The translations under genes and the position numbers were made by a program. The notes under the pieces are model-generated. The model did not search any database. It was not told the DNA's origin and saw only the letters and a program-made list of their open reading frames with translations. Positions 50,476 to 63,493 of a stretch of 64,000 nt of DNA are shown in pieces. Positions within the stretch are counted from its first letter, which is position 1, and every line of letters begins with the position of its first letter. Where the stretch lies: the NCBI GenBank assembly GCA_027605045.1, contig JAQFWX010000011.1:992001-1056000 (forward strand). The letters are read 5' to 3'. The DNA is from Phallus indusiatus (taxonomy: Eukaryota; Basidiomycota; Agaricomycetes; Phallales; Phallaceae).

Positions 50476-52018
50476 ATGTCATCAATTCGAGATGGACCAT
50501 CACTAATTAGTGTCCAACCTGGAACTCCTAAAGCCAGTACTCTCCCTTTTAGTAGTCCTATTCATAATTCCTCTTCCTATACCTTGCGTACAATTGTCAT
50601 GAATGACTCCGACGAGCTCTTACCAACATCTTCATCGGCTCTCTTACCGACAGCCTCTACGAGCTATGGAACAACTACTTTTGGATTGAGGTCCGCCCGC
50701 CAATCCTATAGGTCATGGTCGACCCGACGACCACTTTTGAATACAGCAATTCAAATGGCTGTTCTGTTCATTGTTTCATCTATTTTATTAGGTGGTACCC
50801 TCTGGTTGGCATTGCCTAGACTAGAAGAGTAAATTGTCAGTCATTTATGAAAGTCGTTTAAACTGACCTTGCTTCAGAGCCGACCGACAGTATCTTCGCA
50901 TCCCTAAGACTTTTGATCAACTCAAGGAACTCAATACATTGCTAAAGAAATACAGAGATATTTATCCCTATCGAATAGTTATTTGTTACGTGACGACATA
51001 TTTATTGTAAGTTTATCTTGTTATAATTCTTTGGCTCGAGCTGTAATTCACCTCCCTCGAGTCTTCAAGCCTTCTCGTTACCCGGATCAATGTACCTTTC
51101 CATTCTTGCCGGCGCAGTTTGGGGTGTATATAAAGCAATTCCCTTAGCCTGTTCGGTGAGTTTCTTTCAGGCACTTCCTTTTTTTTTTCGATTGCGCTTA
51201 CCCATCTCGCAACGCAAGTCGGTCGCTACGGGAGCAACGCTTTGTTATCTCATCAGCGCGGCACTAGCACCCGCATTACTTTCCCTGCCTAAATGGAAGG
51301 AAAGGCTCGACAGATGGGCTCAGAAGGTTGATGAACAGCGCTCTAATTTATTTAGCTTTCTTATTGTTTTGAGGTACGTGATGAGCGTTCAGCCTAAATA
51401 AAAAAAAACCAAAACTTTGTCTCTGACGTTTCTTTTGCTTTAAGAATTGCACCTTTTCCCCCTCACTGGGTAGTTAATGTCATTTGTCCACATGTCGGCA
51501 TCGGCATTCCGATGTTCTGGACTTCAACATGGGCCGGAATTTTGGGGGTGACCATTATACACACTACAATTGGCAGCGGACTCGACGAAATGACGTCTGC
51601 CGACGACTTTCATTTGATTTCATGGCGCAACTTTTTTGGGTTGGCTCTAATTGTTGTGGCCGTATTAATCCCAGTTGGACTGCGGTACGTCTGGAAGAAG
51701 GAGCTGCAGGGGATTGCTGAAGTGGATGCCGGGGTGCCGCCGCGAGAAGAGGAAGACGACGAAGCCCGGGCTCCATTATTAGGATACGTGGATGAAGAAG
51801 AAGAGACTGAAGATGTAATTCTACAGGCTGGGCCGGCCGTTGCGATGCACAAAGGCAAGCAAACTGCAAAATTACTTGGTGATGGTTTGAATGCAGATGC
51901 CAAGCTGGTGCTTTTAAACGAGGAGGAAGAAGACGCAGAACTCGAAGAGGGTCGAGATTCTGGCTCTGAGGACGAAGTAATTGGAGAAAATAAAGAAAGA
52001 CCTTTTCTAAGATATTAA
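50476..52018 (+). CDS. VTT-domain (TMEM41/SNARE-associated) membrane protein
   Basis: Exons 50476-50828, 50878-51006, 51062-51155, 51219-51373 and 51445-52018 give 434 aa. After a Ser-rich cytosolic N-terminus come a transmembrane helix (LLNTAIQMAVLFIVSSILLG) and the VTT/DedA core: FLQAFSLPGSMYLSILAGAVWG, ATGATLCYLISAALAPALL, and the re-entrant RIAPFPPHWVVNV plus PMFWTSTWAGILG, ending in a C-terminal helix and a long acidic tail. The TMEM41/VMP1 group are ER phospholipid scramblases needed for autophagosome and lipid-droplet formation; Tvp38 is the yeast relative. Role inferred from fold. Confidence 0.92.
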
Positions 52019-52281
52019 TAGCTCTTGTATCCGCTCATTTTTTTGTCGATTTGTATGTACCGTAGTGCTAGTTATTATATTATGACATGGGAAGGGGAGA
52101 CTTGGACCGAGTCTCCTTTGTGAGGTCTGTGTGTTCGGCATTTTCCGAATGATTCAACCTCCGTCTTGCTCACACATTTGAAGGCGGGCCTCGTCTTGTT
52201 TTCGGTTTTCTTGACTCTCTCTTTTCCTTGACCGTCAACGCCAACGTCGACGTCTAGCTGTGTTGTTCTCTGTTTGCAACG

Positions 52282-55200
52282 ATGACGCACATTCTCGCTC
52301 ACCATCCCGACATATCTACTATTCCGGGACATTCTCCCTCTATTCCAGGCGACCAACCTCCGGCACTACCCGCTCCAACTAGAAAACGCAAAGCAAAAGC
52401 CGACGGAGAGCGTGAAAATGCCGGTCCAGAACCACGTCGTCTCAGACGGTCGCATGAAGCATGTGCTCGCTGTCGATCCAAAAAGATCAAGGTGCGTTAT
52501 TTTTACGCGTTATCCAGCTCTGGATTGCCCCCCCACACCATCCCTGCTAAATCAAATCCACCCTTCTGTCTGTGCTATAGTGTGATTCAAAACATCCTCG
52601 CTGCACCTCATGCACAAATGCCAATACTCCTTGTCACCAAGAAGATAGGCATAGACAAACTCTGACGCCTAGGGGGCACACGGAGAAATTGGAGCGAAAG
52701 CTTGCTCAGTGTGAAATGCTGTTGAAACGAAGAATTGAAGGTTTCGATGTTGAAAACCTCGACAACATCCTTATTAGTGAGGGGCTGGATCCTAATGTTG
52801 CCCCATCATCACATCCAGGATTTTCACCTTTCTCGCATTCGCTTGGGTTAGTACATAATTTGCCTTTTCTCTTCAATTAAGTTGACTAACCATGACGTCC
52901 TTAGTATGCTATCTCTTTCTTTCTTTTCTGAATTTTTTCTCCTTTTCTTATATAATATAACACGATGTCTACCAAGGTTTTGATCTCGTGGGCGAAGTGC
53001 CATACTCTGAGAATTCTCCAGTCCCTCACCCACCTCCACCTCAACCAGGGGGTCCGCCAGGTGCTTCGCCTGTATATCCTGTACCCAACGGGAACCCTTA
53101 TGCACAGGTTTACGTACCTCACTTACACCCCCAATTCCAGCCAGCTCATCTCCAACCTCAACTGCAACAACATGCCTCCACTTCGCATGCTCTTCCTGTC
53201 AGTGCTCAATCGAATCCCCCTCCGTCCACTGTCCCAGAAAATATCAAAGGACAAGATCCACAATCCAATGACATGTCCAGCACATCCGCTTTGGCAAAGA
53301 ATTTTGGTGTCTCGGCAAACATAGTAAACGACCTTAAGCTTGGTAGGTCTTTTTTCTTTTTGAATTGAAAGATATAGACGCTTATTCCGGCTCAATTTTT
53401 CAGGGACCACCGCCATGGATCGTGAAGACTTGGCCGTAGGTGCCTTGCATTCCGGAAGGGATCGCGAGGTTACCATAGATTCCTTGCCTCGACAGCCGAT
53501 CAATTGGGTTCGGGTTAGTGTCCGTCGCGGCAGTGTCGTTGCTTCCTCTTCCCAAATATTTCCAATGGTCAACGTCTGGCTTCCTCGTGATCGTGAAATG
53601 GTAGACCGAATTGTGGACATATACTTTACACGACTCAATTACCACCGACCGGTGTTCCCCCGAGAGGAATTCAATTCTTCGCTTTCTGCCCTGTATGCTG
53701 GAACTCTTTCTCATGACCCGGGCTTCATATGTAGCGTTTATATTATTTTGGCCCTCGGCACTCTGTCTGAAATGAATCATCGCGCATGCTCCCTGGATGG
53801 GCAAGAAGGGAGACAGATGCCACGGATTGCCAAAAATCTCATGCCTGAAGACTGGCCTGAACACGAAGAGTTTTTTGACCGTGGCTTGGCGGTGAAGCCT
53901 GATTTACGCGTCACCATCTCGAGTTTACAAGCATTGATTTTATTACAATGGTATCTCTATACGGAAGTGGGTAGTTTGGCATGACTGGTCATTAAGTGAG
54001 CTAACATTATGACATTTGCAGCGTCAAGGACGTTCTTTATGGCGTTTGGTTGGAAGTCTTGTCCGTCTTGCTGTTGAACTGGGTCTCCACCATGATCCAT
54101 TCGTACAGGGCAAAACTTTCACTACCCAGGAATGCGAACAACGGGTCCGTATCTGGGCAATTGTGATGGTTCATGACAGAGGAACGTCATTGCTTCTAGG
54201 CCGGCCGCTTGCCATCTCGCCGGAGGACTCCAATACACCATCACCTGAAAGGGAGTCTCCGGACTTCTCCGAGCATTTTGCATACTCGTCGCCAATCGCC
54301 GACATTCAAGCGGATATTATTAATTCTTTGTACAGGCCCACAAAGTTATCCGCGGACGACATTTGGAGGCACGCCACCCGAATAATTAAACTCATCGGCG
54401 AATTTCAACATTCCCTTCCTCATACATATAAGACCTATTTCTCTGGAACTGCTCGCTGGACAGATGAAGAACGAAGACAGTTAGTTTCGGAGATAACGGA
54501 GGACCAAGGACTTACATTGCTCAAACTTGGTATTGCCAGGATTTTACTTTTACGAGTAGTCTTCAGTGCCAAGGAATTGAGCTACGAGCGAAGAAGCAAA
54601 GCGTTAGAAGATGGTGAGTTCATTTTACTGCAAAGTACTTGAAGATGACTTAGAAATTATCTGTCAGCCATAATTACCTCACATAATATTATCATTGTAC
54701 ACAACGAAATGATTCGCTTCCCGGATATCGCTTTCTTCGTTTCGCCTATCCCTCTGCATATAGCTGCTATGGTAATATTGTTTGGTCATATGTCGGAATG
54801 CAAGATGCTTTCGCGCCAGCAAGCATTGGAAGATGTCTGGATAGCTTTGGACATGCTACCTCGCTTCAGATGGAGGTGGGATCGCAAGGACTTGAATGGG
54901 GCCCATCCTCTGATTGCAAAGGTAGCTGAAAAAGTTTTCAATGCGCCATTGCACCAAGCTGGTCCAACACCCCGCCCCATGCTCATCCCAGAACTTGATT
55001 GGACTAAACCCGAGCCCACCACGCCAAACAGCCCCATTGTTGCTACACCCGCGACAACAACGGCGTCTATCAACAGTGATAACCGACCGAAAGTAAAGGT
55101 TCAGGAAACTTTAGCAGAGATTGCACCTCACTGGTTTTATCCCCATGAACAACCTCCCATTGATGCTGAGCAAATTCACCGTCCGGGACCTTCGCAAGCT

Positions 55201-55427
55201 CCTGGTTCATATGCACCGTTAAGCACCTTAGGGTGTGCTCCGAGTCAAGAAAGCTACGTCCAGGAAGAAAAGGACGTTCCTCTGGTTGTGAATCAACAAC
55301 ACCACATGGAGATGTGGATGACCATGGTAAACATTTCTTTCCTTTTCTTTCCTCCTCATTAGCACTAAAGTTTGTTCATTAGATCGACCAGCAGGGCATT
55401 GGTCCCTTTATGCACTCACAAACATGA
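52282..55427 (+). CDS. Zn2Cys6 fungal_trans transcription factor
   Basis: Exons: 52282-52491, 52581 to about 52847, about 52980-53342, 53404-53966, 54022-54613, 54668-55326, 55383-55427; roughly 900 aa. The zinc cluster is complete once exons 1 and 2 are joined: CARCRSKKIKCDSKHPRCTSC then C (C-x2-C-x6-C-x6-C-x2-C-x6-C), preceded by a KRK-rich nuclear signal. The middle region is Pro/Gln-rich (PHPPPPQPGG); the fungal_trans domain follows: FTRLNYHRPVFPREEF, SSLQALILLQWYL, RLAVELGLHHDP, QRVRIWAIVMVHDRGTSLLLGRP. The exon 2-3 join could not be resolved in phase. Targets unknown. Confidence 0.88.
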
Positions 55428-55896
55428 AGCTTTTATCTTGACTTTGAAACCATTTACCTTTTTCCCCCTTCGTACACCGAAGCCCTTCAGATATCATGCT
55501 CTATCCTTGTGAATCTATTCCGCTTTTTGCTATCGTTTTGAATTTTTCTATTCGTTTTCTTTACTTCCTTTCAGGTATACTTACTGTTGCAATAGCGAAT
55601 CTGTATTAAAACCCAATTTGGAGGCGTTTACTATGAAGTTAGATGAATTATTTGTAATTTTTTTCCATACTTTCGTGTTGTATGAAGATGTTGCTCGCAA
55701 TATGAAATAGCTCAATTTACTGAGGCGCCGGTCCCCAAATATTAGCGATACTCACGGCTAAATTCATTTCTTAGGACCTTGACTGATGTTTCGTTGAATG
55801 TACAACTTCTTTTTCGGCCTACTTTCTCTCAAAACATAATATTGCCCACCCACCTAACCTTCTTCATCTCCTGTCCCCTTACATTTAAATTCGGGT
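55428..55896. promoter_or_regulatory. Intergenic, AP-3 beta promoter
   Basis: 470 bp, pyrimidine-rich on the plus strand, between the Zn2Cys6 stop and the AP-3 beta ATG. No gene seen. Confidence 0.5.
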
Positions 55897-58810
55897 ATGT
55901 CTCTGAATTCACTTCAAGAGAATGCCACGCGCTTGGGAATGAGATTGCAAGAAACTATCTCTGAACACACGAGAGACTTAAATTTTGGACGGCCATCTGG
56001 ATTCACATTTTTTGACACATCCGAAGATAAGCTTAAAAATGTCAGGAAACAGTTGGAATCTAATTTGGACAGTGACAAGCTAGAAGCCATGAAGAGACTC
56101 ATTGCCGTTAGTTCTCTATATCTTCCTGTAACGTTTTACCCTCAGGCTGAAGGCCCACTCAAATAGATGATATCAAAAGGTCGTAACGTCTCCGAATACT
56201 TCGCTCAAGTTGTCAAGAACGTTGCATCTCGTAACCTCGAAATACGGAAATTGGTGTACATATACCTCCTACGCTACACAGAACAGGAACCTGATCTTGC
56301 GCTATTATCCATAAATACTTTCCAAAAAGATCTATCCGATTCCAATCCATTAATCCGTTCCATGGCTTTGCGTGTTCTATCCGGTATCAAGGTTCCGATG
56401 ATTGGACCTCTTGTAGCGTTAGGAATTAAAAAATGTGCAGCGGATCCTAACCCTTACGTTCGTAAAGCAGCAGCTTTAGCCATTCCTAAGCTTATAGAGT
56501 GCGCTTTTTATTCAGTAGTTTCGCTGATGCATTTGCTCACGATTTTTAGCATCGACTCGTCCCATTTGTCTGTACTTGAACCAACTATTCTCACATTGCT
56601 ACGAGATACATCACCTGTCTCTATTGGATATGTCGCCGAAGCCTTTAATGTCGTATTTCCACATCAATTAGAGTTATTGCACCCGCACTATCGACGTCTC
56701 TGTCGATCCTTATTGGACGTAGATGAATGGGGACAAATTTTTTTGATGAATCTTCTTCTAAGATATGCCAAACAAATGCTACCTAGACCAAAAGTGAGTT
56801 AAATACGATTTCTTTTTAACTGAATTTGACTGAGATCTATGTCAGGAGGATGATACCGACGAAGACATTGACTCTGATATCCTTTTACTCCTCGACGCAG
56901 TTGAGCCTCTGTTTCGAAGTAGAAACCCTGCTGTACAACCTTTCTCTTACCTTTCTTAGATAAGAATGCTCATGTTGTTCTATAGGTTATCATGACTTGT
57001 TGCCGCCTTTACCACGACATACGCGGGCAGTCGTCTTTGGTGAAAATTGTCCCATTATTACTTAGATTATCCGATTCAGAACCCTCCCCTGAAACGCGCC
57101 GGATTGTCCTCAGCTATATATCTTTGCTCGCTGCTGAGTCTCCCGTAAGCGTATATTAATTATCAGTCCATGTCACAGTTTTTAATGCTCGCAGTGCTTG
57201 CGAACTCATTACGCTCGATTTTTCGTCAGGGCTAGAGATTCTAATCCCGTTAAACTTTTAAAATTGAAAATACTTTTGCATCTGGCGTCTCCTGAAAATG
57301 TTTTTGCTCTCCTTCGAGAGCTAAAGGTGAGCAATGTTACAACGTTCGTCAATATATAATTAAAAATCGTTGACTATTCAGGAATATTGTCTGGACACAG
57401 ATGACATATTTGCGGCCAAATCTATGCGCGCAATTGGTCGATGTGCAATTATTGTGCCCGATAGTGCCCAGCAATCCTTGAATATCCTGGTTGATTTCAT
57501 CCAGAGCCCATATGGTGGGTCTATCTCAGTGGGTAGTTTGTTAAGAAAAATGCTGAATAAACGATCAGATATCGTAGTCGGAAATGCTGTTATAGTATTA
57601 AAGTCATTGCTCCAATCTCGTGCCGCATCCGGGCTTTCCTCCAGTCTTATGACAAATTTACTAAAGATTATTGAACGCCTAGCACGCCATATAGAAGATA
57701 TACATCATCCCGAAGCTCTCGCCTGTTCTTTATGGCTCATTGGTCAGTATGCGGATGACCAAGAGGTCCCTGTTGAACCGTCGGTCGCTAATAAAATTGC
57801 GGATTGGGCTCCCGATGCGTTGAGGAAGATGGCCAAAAGATTTTTGAACGAGGCACGCCTCCCTATCTGTTCAAGTGACGTCTTTCTGAGCGTTCTACTA
57901 GGTTTCTGCTGTGAAGCTCCAAATTATCACTCTGACGGCCAAGCTTCGAGTTTTGGATCCTCATCATAGTGTCGTGGACAAAATAAGCCATTATGTCTTT
58001 TCGTTGGCACGCTATGATGCCGATTATGATGTGCGAGATCGTGCGCGTCTGCTCAGTTCGCTGTTAGTCGGTCTTTCCTCAGACCCCCAAGCACTTGATC
58101 GCGGTGGTGTGGTTTTGAGACGACAACAGATGAAAGCTATCTTATTCTCGGGAAAGTCGTACGCTGTTGATAATGAAGTCAGCGAAGGTAATCGGTTCGA
58201 TTGACTAACGGATCAGAGGCTGAGTTTCACAAATAGCTTCGAGCTCGGATATTCTTGGTTCTTTAGGCCCGCTTCTCGGCGATGCTTTCTTCGGAACCAG
58301 TGATTCCGTGGATTGGTTGGAACAAGGAGCTGATTCGTCCTTACGGGATACAAAGGTTAGCCTAATAAAGCAAGTCGACTCGGCTCAATTTTACTGATGA
58401 GTGGGTCTCAGGACGATACGCCTCGTTCGGGAGTTGTAGTCCAGCGATCAGCTTCCAGTGTTCACCAGTCTCTGCCAACACCAAGTGCTCTCACACCTGC
58501 AGATGCCGATTCACCCGCTGGGTCTTACATTCAAAGAAGTAAATGGACTGATTTAGACAAATTCTACGCAAGCGATGAGGACGACGAGGACGAAGATGAT
58601 GATGAGGGGGATGAAGTCGAGGTCGAAGAGGTCGACACAGAAGAGAACAGTGAGACCGATGATGACGGCGAAGAAGAAGAAGGACATGAAGACTACGTCG
58701 ATGAAAAACAAGAAGAACGGGACACAGAAAGCGACGACAACCAAGAGTCGGAATGGGTGCATAATCACAAAGGGACACTTTCTAATGCGGAAAACTCGGC
58801 TGTACGATAA
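55897..58810 (+). CDS. APL6: AP-3 adaptor complex subunit beta
   Basis: Eleven exons (55897-56106, 56167-56498, 56550-56793, 56846-56932, 56986-57144, 57195-57326, 57382-57514, 57569-57852, 57902-58187, 58237-58355, 58412-58810) give 794 aa. The adaptin trunk is unmistakable: SKGRNVSEYFAQVVKNVAS, LEIRKLVYIYLLRYTEQEPDLALLSINTFQKD, NPLIRSMALRVLSGIKVP, VVGNAVIVLKSL, YVFSLARYDADYDVRDRARLL. The C-terminus is a long acidic hinge with no ear domain, as in fungal AP-3 beta. AP-3 carries cargo from Golgi to vacuole. Two introns are stop-free multiples of three (56499-56549, 57515-57568); one (57853-57901) appears to start with GC. Confidence 0.94.
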
Positions 58811-59052
58811 TACATACACTTTTTTACCAGTTGTGTTGAATAGTGTACAAAAAATGGTTTTTTTTAAAAAAAAAACAGCTAAGTTGTATAAGCCAATTTG
58901 GAAGGCTAGATCGATATTTAGATTTCGTATATATTTGAAGAACAAGGTTGACATGTGGCATGTCCACAAGAAAGCCATTTTCTTCCGTCAGACTGTAACC
59001 AGTTGCTGGAGCATTGTACAATTTCGGAGCTTCTAAGATTTAGAAACGTGTC

Positions 59053-62000
59053 TCAAACGACCGCATCATCAGGAAGCTTATAATATAAAGGCCACGGATT
59101 GACGTGATAATAATGTCCACGAACCCCTTCTGGGTTGACATTCTGCAAGAATTCGTCTGGAAACCACCTGAATATCGTCAGAAAACTGTACACTTTGGTT
59201 TTAGTTTTGAGAGGCTCACATCGTAGATGGAAAAACTTCTCGGTAGACTCGTATGTAACGTTCATCTCTAGATGCGTTGACGACCGGGTGGCCTTTCTTG
59301 GGTAAGACAAACTTGCCAATTTGTAATTCCTGGTGGGCGCGAGAGTGGAGCAAGTATAAAACGACATATTGTCAATTACCTACCGTGTCTGTGATGGTTG
59401 ATCTTGACACTCTGGCGAAGGCTATTCTATATAGACCGCGATACAAGATATACTCACACCTAGACAGGTCAGCTGAGAGTAGATCGGAATAATAGTATGA
59501 GTTACCAGCGATCTGTGTCTTCATCTTCAATATCGTGCACTAATCCGTCCGATATCAAAATTTCATATGGATTCGCTAGCACAAAACGTCAGTAATCAAT
59601 TATATACTTGTATAAACTTGTACTTGACTTACGTCGTTTTTCGTGGGGAAGCGTGACTGTCATCGACTGTTAAAATGTCATGCGTAGCGAAAATTTAAAA
59701 GACTCGCCAACATATCCCAAAAAAATGACCGGGTCGGGAAATGAAGATGCCATAATCCTTGCTAGTTCTGTGCTCTGAAGTTCTCGGTCCAAGGGATCTT
59801 CTTCTGAAACGGGGCTTAAACAGATGTATTAATCCGCTAGCTTTACTTTAGAATTACCCTGCCCATTATGTGCCACGACTACAGTGACATTTTGACCCCA
59901 CACGTCTAGTACGGCGGAAATAGCTGGCGCTAGTTCGCCATGCGGTGAGGGCAATAGGTGATGGGTTGACTGTAATATAGGGAACTGAAATGCTTATATC
60001 AGTGGGGCTCGTATCAATGTTTTGCGACGCACTTTGGAAAGTAAGACCGCTCCCCATGTGTGTTCATTAGGTCCCGGGCCAATGTCAACATGCTGAATAG
60101 TCATTTTAAAACCGATATTAGGGTGTTTTGCCACTTTCAAAGTAGGCACTCACGTAACCCAGATCCTCCGCAATTATACGTGTGCTAATTTCATTAGTAC
60201 ATTATCAATTCTATCAAGACTTGCAACGAACGACTCACAGGTCACGGTTACCAAATACGATTCGCTATCAATCGTAAGGTGCCATTGCTCCTTGGTTAAG
60301 CCAGGGCACTTACGTGTAGATCGGTTTCTAACAAACCGACAACATCAAGTTTCATATCGCTGGACTAGGTGAGTTAAATAGTTGAATTCAGATAATGTAG
60401 CCTACCTAATGAGATCCCGCATTCTGTATTGAGAATCTCTGCCTTCGTCGTCTATTCCAAAATGTACTGTCCAAATTCCAGCTGTAATCAAGCGATCTCC
60501 CGGATTGTAAGGTCTTGGAACTTGTACAGGTAGTCGCAATGCAGTTGCAACAACGGCAGCCAATGTAAATAACGTCAATGAGCTTCTCACACGGCTTCTG
60601 AATTGCGGAGTCAAAGGTTGCGATTGCATAACCGACCAATTGATCCACGATGGTATTATACCCAAGGAAACTGTAAAGATCTGCATCCCTATAACACTAC
60701 AAAAAGTTAAGTAGTGCTTTTAAAAACCTTTCTGAAGACTTACATGTCTGTCCTTTCTCTTAATAACCACCCGGCCGGAACAAAAGCATACGCTACAGTC
60801 CATACATTGGCCAGCACCAACAAACAATACGTCAACCAAGCGGTCCCGTACACCTTAGAGGGCATATTTTTCCCGTGCTTGGAAACATTCTCAATTATAA
60901 CGGGCGATAACGAACAAAGAAAAACAGCGATAGCCAGACCACCACAATAGCCTGTCCAGTTCCTTTCCCGACACATAATATAAGCCGATATCGAACCAAT
61001 CACAATCCAAAGAGGGTTTTCGACAATAGACGGACGAGAAATTGAAATGAGGACGCCAAAAGCCATGGCAATTATTGTCAAACAAGCGTGCAGACCGCCA
61101 GGGAGAGGTCCTTTGATCGGATATCCAGTCCATGAATAAGCAATCATTGTATCTGCATCAGATAAAAAACATTCTAGAGAAAACAGCCATCCACCCAGTC
61201 CTATAGAGGGTAGAATCCAAGCTCCGGGGAGTTGTCGTTCCTTTTTTTCCGTTCTCTTGGGATAGTTCCGAGATCCGGAATCGCTCTCAACATTTCGTGT
61301 CGCGAAATTCCAAACAGCAAATAATCCAAGAAGTATTCCAGTTTTATTCCACCCACCAGATTTAGCATTAGCGATTGACCAGACGGGCTGACCAATGATG
61401 TTATCCGAGCTAGTTGTGAACGAAAAATAAGGCCCTTACGTTGACAGTATGATTCATTAATTTCGATAAGGACGACAAGACTAACCCCAAGATCAACACT
61501 AGGACGAAGCGTAATTACAATGTCTCAATCATGGGAGGTCTTAGAAGGAAGAAACTTACCGATTCCATTTCTAAAATGAACGGAATTGCGCCATTCCAAT
61601 GCTTTTAGAATTGATCCCGCCACATTACCCAGAGATACTATAACAAGTCGTATCAAGGGGCTATTGAAAGCGTAGGCAACCAAGCTTAAAACTATAATTA
61701 GGTGCAATGTAGTTTTGCCTCGGTGATTGTCCAAATACGAGAAATCCGTGCCAAGTAAGAAGGGTAAAAGCATAGAGGCGAGGGATATTTCTTGACCAGA
61801 AACCGACAATTTCCAGACAGAGAAATAGAACAAAGAAGGAGCAAGAACTGTGAACACCGACCACCAGATGTATGCTGTCAAAGACATGCTCAACAATATT
61901 CGTAAAGCTGATATGACCGAGGACATACACAAATAAAGATCGGATACGAACGCTGCGATAGACCGCAAGGGAGCAAACCCTGGGAGACTGAAATAAAACA

Positions 62001-63317
62001 GCTTATAGAATATCCTGTAAGCAATCTCGTTTATCGTAAACCGCGGAGGTGACTTGTACTGGTTTTGCGTAGCCATGGGTTTGGACAGTACGGGAGATAT
62101 GTGTTTGGAACCAGGAACGTTGGAAGGAGAACTGGGGGATAAATACCTGAAATCAACTCAAATAAGGAGGAAAAACTCCCAAAAACGAGATACATACTCA
62201 ACCGTAATCTGGTCCGAGGGGCCTTTGACGGTAATCTATAGTTCTTATAGGAAAATTTTGTTTGAGTTTACGCATTTTTCGGCTTACCTGAAGGGTAGTA
62301 AAGTCGGTCTTCGTTATGGAGTCAAACCAAATGTCAGACATGATCAAGGACCACTCGAAAAAGCTGTATTTGGTATAAGCTGGTGAAGTTTTCGGGTGAG
62401 CTAAGAGTGAAGTTTAGAATCTGATGTAATTACCTCCAGGAATTCTGTGCTGTTTATGCTGAATAAAATAATATACCAAGGGGATTATAGCTAGAAAAAA
62501 ACTAACAGGCGTCAATGCAATCCCTGTGGTCCGAATGAAATACCTACCTTGAGGCAGCCAGCTTTCTTTTCAAAAGTCAAACTTCCTAAACGAGTACATT
62601 AGCACTTCAAGAGAAACACACCGTTTCCTCAAGCCTATCATATTTTCCCTGGGGGTATAGATAATGCTTCCAATCATCCATGGTATATTTAGGACCATGT
62701 ACAATATCATCAAAACGTCATGAGAATCATGATCGTCCGTGGAGCTGATTTGGATATTTCAGATAGTCTCCGAATGGAAAACGGCTGAACGAAACGAACG
62801 TTATGTATACCCAGCCTCCACAAGAGAAAGTTCTGAGAATACCGGACAAAGCAATTAAGGATGGAAGGACAGAGGTGTCAGAACGAATGATCAGCCACCA
62901 AAAAACAACCAAAAGAAAGCGAGGCCCTTGGGATAGACCATATATATTTGTATGTGAGGACGAAAAAAATACGCGTACCAGCCGTCAAAGCAATCAGAAT
63001 TTGAAAGATGCTAGGACAGCGAGCGTTTTAATAGGCTCAAAGGGATGACGGATTGTTGCTGACCTCCGTTCTGGGTACCAATCGCCGATACTTTCAAGAT
63101 ATAGAGTAAGGCGTGGAACCGATAATGAGAATATTGAAACGTACGTAGCGGAGACAGATGGCCACCATTCGTCAGGATAGCCCGCGACATCGTTCTTAAC
63201 AATCTTGCGGTAATGGAGTCTCAAACCAATAAGCAAAGCAGACAAAAATGCAGTGGAGGCACATATAGTATGTGCTACCGAAATGTATCGGGCAGACAAC
63301 CTCAAGGAGGAAGGCAT
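59053..63317 (-). CDS. CWH43: Cwh43 GPI-anchor lipid remodelling protein
   Basis: A 24-exon model gives 1022 aa. It begins 63317-63145 and ends 59167-59053, with long exons 62146-61560 and 61387-60744, and a 18-nt exon at 62565-62548. The first 230 residues are a PGAP2/Frag1-type membrane domain ([49 protein letters not shown]). More transmembrane helices follow (about 290-560), then a lumenal endonuclease/exonuclease/phosphatase domain: [71 protein letters not shown]. Yeast Cwh43 converts GPI lipids to ceramide type. Whole family architecture is kept. Confidence 0.95.
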
Positions 63318-63493
63318 GGTGCGGCAGTGAGCACGTCCAGCGAATCGAGGGCGAGTTTACATAACAATAACAGCCTCAGCGACCATCATCATCAAATGTA
63401 CATTTTTATGCATACGCTCACTACCACAGCTCTTTTGATTCCTTATAATTGCGCGTAAAGAGGACACCAGACAACGTGTTGAACCTTCCAGTT
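63318..63493. promoter_or_regulatory. Short divergent promoter CWH43/inositol-phosphatase-like gene
   Basis: 176 bp between the two ATG codons, so both promoters overlap in this interval or extend into 5' leaders. It includes a CAT/CAA-rich run near 63380-63400. Confidence 0.55.

Noticed and set aside
62100..63317. Two separate genes (a PGAP2-like and a phosphatase) on the minus strand
   Set aside because: All exons from 63317 to 59053 join in phase and match the full architecture of Cwh43.
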